A DNA stretch of 11,965 bases from Anaerolineales bacterium UBA3940 (GTDB taxonomy: Bacteria > Chloroflexota > Anaerolineae > Aggregatilineales > UBA3940): NCBI GenBank assembly GCA_002385675.1, contig DGDY01000269.1, positions 20,342 to 32,306 on the forward strand, in the 5' to 3' direction. A program made the position numbers and the translations under genes. The notes under the pieces are model-generated. The model saw nothing but the letters and a program-made list of their open reading frames with translations. It searched no databases and had not been told where the DNA came from. Shown piece after piece: positions 7,669-11,965 of this stretch; the stretch's first letter is position 1; each line of letters starts with the position of its first letter.

Positions 7669-8973
7669 ATGTTAGACATCAATATCATCCGGAACGACCC
7701 GGAGCGAGTGAAGCAGGCGCTGCGAGACCTGAACGATGAAGCCAGCATCCCCCGTATTGAGCTGATCATCGAGCTGGACGAGCGACGGCGCGAGCTGCTG
7801 CAGAGCGTCGAGGAGATGCGCGCCGAGAAGAACAAGGCCAGCAAGATCATCGGCCAGACGCGCGACCCCGCCGAGCGCCAGGCGAAGGTCGACCAGATGA
7901 AGAGCCTGAATGCGCGGCTCGCCGAGCAGGAGGCCGAACTGCGCCAGATCGAAGCGGCGCTCGACGAGGAGATGCTGTGGGTGCCGAACATGCCCGCCGA
8001 GGGTGTGCCGGTCGGCAAGGGCGAGGAAGACAACGTCGTGGTGCGCGTCGAGGGCGAGAAGCCGGAGTTTGACTTCGAGCCCCTGCCCCACTGGGAGCTC
8101 GGCACGATGCTCGACATCATCGACTTTGAGCGTGGGGTCAAGCTGTCGGGGTCGCGCTTCTACGTGCTGAAGGGCGCAGGCGCACGGCTACAGCGCGCGC
8201 TGATCACGTGGATGCTCGATGTGCACACGCTGGAGCACGGCTACGAGGAGATCTATCCGCCTTACATGGTGCGCGGCTACTGCATGACCGGCACGGGCAA
8301 CCTGCCCAAGTTCGGCGACAACCTGTACCGCGACATTGAGGAGGACTTCTGGTGGATCCCGACGGCGGAAGTCCCGGTGACGAACCTGCACCGCGAGGAG
8401 ATCCTCCCGCCCGGCTCGCTGCCGAAGAACTACGTCGCCTATACGCCGTGCTTCCGCCGCGAGAAGATGAGCGCAGGGCGCGACGTGCGTGGCATCAAGC
8501 GCGGGCATCAGTTCGACAAGGTCGAGTTGGTGAAGATCGTCGAGGGGGATAACGACGTCTCGGAGCAGGCGCACCAGGACCTGCTGCGCGACGCCGAGGA
8601 GATCGCGCGGCGGCTGGGCCTGCCCTACCGTATCGTGCAGATGTGCACCGGTGACCTGAGCTTCGTCGCCGCGAAGAAGTACGACATCGAGGTATGGGCA
8701 GCCGGGTCGCAGGAGTGGCTGGAGGTGTCGTCGGTATCGAACTTCCGCGACTTCCAGGCGCGGCGCATGAACCTGCGCTATCGCCCCTCGGCGGACGCCA
8801 AGCCGAAGTACGCGCACACGCTGAACGGCTCGGGACTGGCGCTGCCGCGCGTTCTAATTGCCATCCTTGAGAACTACCAGCAGCCGGATGGCTCGGTGGT
8901 CGTGCCGGAGGTCCTGCGCCCGTACATGGCGGGGATCGAGGTGCTCACCCCGCCCCTGCCGGAGCAGGTGTAA
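7669..8973 (+). CDS. serS: Seryl-tRNA synthetase
   Basis: The enzyme charges tRNA-Ser (and tRNA-Sec where present) with serine in the cytoplasm. It is full length at 434 residues. The N-terminal coiled-coil arm that contacts the tRNA long variable arm is at about residues 27-105. The class II catalytic core follows: TAEVP at 232-236 (serine binding), motif 2 at 262-272 beginning FRRE and continuing to RGHQFDKVE, and motif 3 LNGSGLALPR at 385-394, followed by ILENYQ. Motif 2 has EKM where the common sequence is EAG, and motif 3 has LALPR rather than the more usual LAVGR. I recall the LALPR form in some other phyla, so this is probably lineage variation rather than damage. AGGAGG at 7658-7663, five bases before the ATG, supports the start. 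The gene is under T-box control and ends before an intrinsic terminator. Confidence 0.98.
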   Translation: MLDINIIRNDPERVKQALRDLNDEASIPRIELIIELDERRRELLQSVEEMRAEKNKASKIIGQTRDPAERQAKVDQMKSLNARLAEQEAELRQIEAALDEEMLWVPNMPAEGVPVGKGEEDNVVVRVEGEKPEFDFEPLPHWELGTMLDIIDFERGVKLSGSRFYVLKGAGARLQRALITWMLDVHTLEHGYEEIYPPYMVRGYCMTGTGNLPKFGDNLYRDIEEDFWWIPTAEVPVTNLHREEILPPGSLPKNYVAYTPCFRREKMSAGRDVRGIKRGHQFDKVELVKIVEGDNDVSEQAHQDLLRDAEEIARRLGLPYRIVQMCTGDLSFVAAKKYDIEVWAAGSQEWLEVSSVSNFRDFQARRMNLRYRPSADAKPKYAHTLNGSGLALPRVLIAILENYQQPDGSVVVPEVLRPYMAGIEVLTPPLPEQV

Positions 8974-9015
8974 CACACGATTTGATGGCTACGGGGCAAA
9001 GCCTCTTGCATGCAG

Positions 9016-9047
9016 GGAGCCGCGAGGTTTATTCGCGGCTCCTGTTT
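9016..9047 (+). terminator. Intrinsic terminator after serS
   Basis: A perfect ten-base-pair stem, GGAGCCGCGA / TCGCGGCTCC (9016-9025, 9033-9042), has a seven-base loop and is followed by TGTTT. The T-tract is short, but the position 42 bases after the serS stop fits. Confidence 0.7.
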
Positions 9048-9074
9048 CATCAGGCAACCTCGGCGAAACCGGAG

Positions 9075-9134
9075 GTAGGGGCCGGTGTGATGCGCGATGC
9101 TTCGCATCGACTGCATCATTAGACCCGCCCCTAC
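9075..9134. repeat. 60-base imperfect palindrome (REP- or MITE-like)
   Basis: The outer arms GTAGGGGC (9075-9082) and GCCCCTAC (9127-9134) are perfectly complementary. After one mismatch GGT pairs with ACC, then TGATGC (9088-9093) with GCATCA (9113-9118), then CGATGC (9095-9100) with GCATCG (9104-9109) around a TTC loop. Similar GTAGGGGC-flanked palindromes are scattered in some Chloroflexota and cyanobacterial genomes (from memory). No protein is encoded. Confidence 0.6.
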
Positions 9135-9185
9135 ACATTTCTTCCCCTCCACCTACCAGAGGCGATTCTGGACGCCACAAGGTGA

Positions 9186-9245
9186 ACGGCCCCCTTCTAG
9201 GGGGAAGTGGCGACCCGAAGGGCCGTCGTAGGGGGTGTTTCCCCC
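9186..9245. repeat. Cluster of GC-rich hairpins
   Basis: ACGGCCC (9186-9192) can pair with GGGCCGT (9220-9226), enclosing a competing hairpin CCCCCT / AGGGGG (9190-9195, 9199-9204). GGGGG TGTTT CCCCC follows at 9231-9245. This looks like repeat-type non-coding DNA, probably part of the same element as the upstream palindrome. Confidence 0.4.
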
Positions 9246-9321
9246 ACCCCGCCCCAGACGCTGCCGGTAGGACATTAGTCTTGCCACACACAGGCGTTGC
9301 TCCTGCTACACCCTTTTTGTA

Positions 9322-9327
9322 TATAAT
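9322..9327 (+). promoter_or_regulatory. Candidate -10 element upstream of the phosphatase gene
   Basis: This is a perfect TATAAT in an AT-rich patch, with a second hexamer TATACT at 9335-9340. The best -35 (TTGCTC at 9297-9302) is 19 bases away, so it is only a partial match. A transcript from here would have a leader of about 300 bases. Confidence 0.4.
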
Positions 9328-9483
9328 CGGGTTGTATACTCTGTTTTAGTTGGAGGGCTGTCCGCACACGGCCAGCGACCTATCTCGCCAGAGGTAATCA
9401 TGCTAACTTCGCAAACACTCCCTGCTGTCTCACCCATCCCGCGATGCGCCCACCACAGGCGTAACGAGTTCCGTCAGGGGACT

Positions 9484-9511
9484 TTGCGTAATCTGTGGGC
9501 TTTGTTACAAT
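9484..9511 (+). promoter_or_regulatory. Candidate extended -10 promoter of the phosphatase gene
   Basis: TTGCGT (9484-9489) and TACAAT (9506-9511) are separated by 16 bases, with TGT directly before the -10 hexamer. Transcription would begin near 9518, about 110 bases before the start codon. The element resembles the serS promoter. Confidence 0.5.
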
Positions 9512-9628
9512 TCCCGCATCCAGGCCCCGCTTTTTGCAAGGGGCAGATCTTGTGGCTCTAGTTGGGTGAGTCATGAGTGTTTGCTGTAAAACCGTACCCG
9601 ACCTTACTCCCCTGACATGGATGGCGCT

Positions 9629-11965
9629 ATGAGCCCTGCAAATCTGACAGTTGAAGCCTGGCCGGTTACCGATGCGGGCCAGGCCGAGCAGAATGAGGAC
9701 TTTGTGCTCGTCCACCAGCCCGAAGACGAGGATGTACTGCGCTATTCTGGCCGCCTGTACATCGTCGCCGACGGGCAGGGCGGCGGTATGCGCGGGCAGA
9801 TTGCCAGCCGCTACGCCGCGCAGAAGGTGATGTACGAGTACTACAACAGCGACGAGCCCGATCTCGGGCTGCGGCTGCGGCAGGCCATCGTCAGCGCCAA
9901 TGCCGACCTGTACCAGTACGCACAGGACCAGCCCGAGCTGGTCCGGCTGAGCACGACAATGGTCGCCGCCGTGATTCGCGGCGAGCAGATGCACGTGGCC
10001 TCCGTCGGCGACAGCCGCGCCTACGTCATCCGCGAGGGCCGGATGATGCAGATCACGCGGGACCACACGCTCGTGCAGCAGCTTCTGGACGAGGGCGCAA
10101 TTACGCCCGAGGAAGCGCGCGAGCACCCGCGCCGCGATGTCGTGCTGCGCTCCATCGGCAGCCAGCCCGAAGTCAACGTCGATGTGATCGACTTCCGCCT
10201 GCGTGCGGACGACGGGGTGCTGCTGTGCACCGACGGGCTGACCCGCTATCTGCACGAGGATGAGATCGAGCGGATCGTCGCCACGTCGCTGCCGCGCAGC
10301 GCCGCCGAGACGCTCGTGCAGAAGGCCGTGGACCGGGGCGCGAAGGACAACGTGACGGTGCTCTCCGCGCTGCTGCGCGCGGGCGGCCCGCCGCTTGAGA
10401 GCTACGTGCCCCACACCTGGGACGGCACTGCGCCGTCGCTGGACGAAATCCCCACCCTCCTGATGCGCGCCGCCGAAGAAGCGCCCAGCCGGGAGGGGAT
10501 GGACGAGACGCTTCGCGCGCAGCCCATCCGCCCCGAGGACGAGAGCGATGTGCCGGCGGACGCTACGCGCCGCGCCACGCCGATCTCGCGCGAGGGCGAT
10601 ACGGTGCCCGCGCCGCCCTATCAGGCAGACGTACAGCCGGCGCCCAGCTACCACACGGGCGACTGGCCCGGCTCGGAGGGCGCGATGCAGGCCCCCGAAG
10701 CTCCCGGCGAAGGCCCGGAGAGCGCGCCTGCGCCGCCGTCCGGCTACACGATTGATCCGGTGACCGGCCTGCCGCCGGTACCGCACCAGGGCACTCAACC
10801 GCGGCAGCCTTATCAGCCGCGTATCTACCAGCCGCCCGCCCAGCCCGAGGTTTCGAGGCGCTCGCCGCAGCGCGGCGTGTCCGTCGGGCTGTTTGCGGCG
10901 GTCGGCCTGATTGCCGTCCTGCTCACCGCGCTGATGGTCGTCCTGCTCGTCAACCCGATGGGCTGGGACCTGCCGGTCGGTGGGCGCGGCGATGAAACCG
11001 AAGTCGCCAGCCAGCCGACCGAAGCGGTCAGCACCGACCCGGCAGCCGTTGCTCCGACCGACGAGCCGACCGAAGCCGCCGAGCCGACCGAGGAGCCTGC
11101 CGCCGAGCCGACCGAGGAAGCGGCCCCGACGACTGAAGCCGCGCCCGAGGGCATGGTCCTGATCTCCAGCCCCAACGGCTTCCTGCGCGGCGTGTCGGAT
11201 GAGGAAGCCCAGGCGGCCCGCGATGCCTGCGTCGAGCAGACGGCGGGCGAGGGCATCTGCCTGCTGGAATACTTCACCGACGCCCAGCCGGTCCAGACCA
11301 TCACCATCAGCCCGTTCTTCATCGACATCACTGAGGTGACGAACCAGCAGTACGCGATCTGCGTGGCGGAAGGCGTGTGCTCCGCGCCGGGGAACACCGA
11401 GTTCTACGACGACCCGGCCTTCGCCAACCACCCGGTCGTCTACGTGACGTATGACCAGGCAGCCCAGTACTGCCAGTGGGCCGGCAAGCGGCTGCCCACC
11501 GAGGCCGAGTGGGAGATGGCGGCTCGCTGGAACGTGGAAGAGCAGACGTCCTACATCTACCCCTGGGGCAACACCTGGGAGGATGGCCGCGCGAACACGC
11601 TGTCCGCGCAGCTTGGCGGCCTGTCCGCTGTGGGCGCGTTTGCACGTGACCGCAGCCCGTACGGCGTGCTTGACATGGCAGGCAACGCCACCGAGTGGGT
11701 GCAGGACTGGTACTACCCCGGCTATGAGGGGCTGAGCGCTCGCAACCCGGCCCGGACGGGTAACCAGGCGCTGGACGAGCCGCTGCGCGTCGCACGCGGG
11801 GGCAACTACCAGGCGCTGACCGCCTTCTCACGGGCGGGGCACCGCTACGACGTCAACCAGATGGCGTCGGAGCCCTGGCTGGTCTTCCGCTGCGCGCCGG
11901 ATACCGGCGCTACCCTAGCTGGAGAGGCACCGACAGAACCGGCGGACACCACACACCCTCCGGAA
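9629..11965 (+). CDS. Transmembrane PP2C-type phosphatase fused to an FGE-sulfatase-fold domain (3' end outside window)
   Basis: One uninterrupted frame of 779 codons runs off the right edge. Residues about 6-250 are a PP2C (PPM) serine/threonine phosphatase domain with all four metal-binding aspartates: D48 in VADGQGG, D128 in GDSRAY, D202 in CTDGLT and D240 in KDNVTV, plus NED at 22-24. A proline-rich linker (about 255-415) leads to one transmembrane helix (417-441) with basic residues before it, so the phosphatase is cytoplasmic and the rest is outside. An acidic PTE-rich stalk (about 455-507) follows, then an FGE-sulfatase/SUMF1-type domain (508 to about 763) with 'FFIDITEVTNQQYAIC', 'GKRLPTEAEWEMAAR', 'YPWGN', 'YGVLDMAGNATEWVQDW' and 'RGGNY' at 723-727. 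The cysteine expected after RGG in true formylglycine-generating enzymes is missing, so it is probably a binding or sensing domain. Start: ATG 9629, or in-frame ATG 9617; neither has a good Shine-Dalgarno. Confidence 0.92.
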   Translation, partial: MSPANLTVEAWPVTDAGQAEQNEDFVLVHQPEDEDVLRYSGRLYIVADGQGGGMRGQIASRYAAQKVMYEYYNSDEPDLGLRLRQAIVSANADLYQYAQDQPELVRLSTTMVAAVIRGEQMHVASVGDSRAYVIREGRMMQITRDHTLVQQLLDEGAITPEEAREHPRRDVVLRSIGSQPEVNVDVIDFRLRADDGVLLCTDGLTRYLHEDEIERIVATSLPRSAAETLVQKAVDRGAKDNVTVLSALLRAGGPPLESYVPHTWDGTAPSLDEIPTLLMRAAEEAPSREGMDETLRAQPIRPEDESDVPADATRRATPISREGDTVPAPPYQADVQPAPSYHTGDWPGSEGAMQAPEAPGEGPESAPAPPSGYTIDPVTGLPPVPHQGTQPRQPYQPRIYQPPAQPEVSRRSPQRGVSVGLFAAVGLIAVLLTALMVVLLVNPMGWDLPVGGRGDETEVASQPTEAVSTDPAAVAPTDEPTEAAEPTEEPAAEPTEEAAPTTEAAPEGMVLISSPNGFLRGVSDEEAQAARDACVEQTAGEGICLLEYFTDAQPVQTITISPFFIDITEVTNQQYAICVAEGVCSAPGNTEFYDDPAFANHPVVYVTYDQAAQYCQWAGKRLPTEAEWEMAARWNVEEQTSYIYPWGNTWEDGRANTLSAQLGGLSAVGAFARDRSPYGVLDMAGNATEWVQDWYYPGYEGLSARNPARTGNQALDEPLRVARGGNYQALTAFSRAGHRYDVNQMASEPWLVFRCAPDTGATLAGEAPTEPADTTHPPE

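Larger units (their letters stand above)
8974..9628. other. Gene-poor region between serS and the phosphatase gene
   Basis: No recognisable gene lies in these 655 bases. In order they hold the serS terminator, a 60-base imperfect palindrome, a cluster of GC-rich hairpins, a near-consensus -10 (TATAAT), a possible 53-codon ORF (9400-9561, start preceded by GAGG) and a second promoter candidate inside that ORF. Longer open frames here are by-products of GC-rich sequence. Confidence 0.6.

Noticed and set aside
9075..9134. tRNA or other structured RNA gene
   Set aside because: The sequence is a single long palindrome with no cloverleaf, no anticodon arm and no TΨC-like arm.
8858..9349. 163-residue plus-strand frame across the end of serS and the gap
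   Set aside because: It overlaps the 3' end of serS out of frame, runs through the terminator and palindrome and has low-complexity content.
9398..11431. 677-residue open frame on the minus strand
   Set aside because: It is antisense to the PP2C-FGE gene, whose domains are unmistakable on the plus strand. The minus frame is arginine-, glycine- and histidine-rich with no known domain, typical of the shadow of a GC-rich gene.
11150..11910. Active formylglycine-generating enzyme for sulfatase maturation
   Set aside because: The domain has the FGE fold signature but no cysteine in the segment after RGGNY, and no sulfatase gene is in the window.

Overview
The window is GC-rich, densely coded and reads as an ordinary chromosomal segment of a free-living bacterium. 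The best guess is a Chloroflexota (Anaerolineae-like) member. This is an inference from the mix seen here: LysM/M23 protein, PP2C fused to a formylglycine-generating-enzyme-like domain, a T-box ahead of serS, a DoxX protein and GC-rich palindromic repeats. No 16S or other decisive marker is present. There is no tRNA, rRNA, CRISPR array, transposase or phage gene.

Left part (1-3037, plus strand): the 3' part of a cell-wall protein with repeated LysM domains and an M23 (LytM-type) peptidase domain, then a pRiA4b ORF-3-like protein followed 17 bases later by a beta-class N6-adenine DNA methyltransferase of the HinfI/CcrM type. No restriction endonuclease is visible, so the methylase looks like an orphan. 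A convergent universal stress protein gene (3054-3509, minus) follows.

Middle part (3656-7081): a DUF4291 protein and a concanavalin-A-like-fold protein (probably cotranscribed, 8 bases apart), a class I SAM-dependent methyltransferase, a 64-residue single-pass membrane protein with its own extended -10 promoter, and a convergent DoxX-like membrane protein on the minus strand. Two back-to-back intrinsic terminators separate the last two genes.

Right part (7082-11965): an AT-rich divergent intergenic region leads to a strong promoter and a long leader that folds as a class I T-box riboswitch (T-box element, antiterminator and competing intrinsic terminator all readable), followed by serS. After serS come an intrinsic terminator and about 650 bases without a convincing gene. 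These hold a 60-bp imperfect palindrome resembling a small mobile or REP-type repeat, further GC-rich hairpins and two candidate promoters. The window ends inside a large gene that fuses a cytoplasmic PP2C protein phosphatase through one transmembrane helix to an extracytoplasmic FGE-sulfatase-fold domain that lacks the catalytic cysteines. It runs off the right edge.

The clearest regulatory find is the serS T-box: its discriminator-reading base fits tRNA-Ser, and serine codons lie in the probable specifier region. The most unusual protein is the PP2C-TM-FGE fusion. The genes otherwise do not form one obvious pathway, and I found no convincing wholly new multi-gene system.
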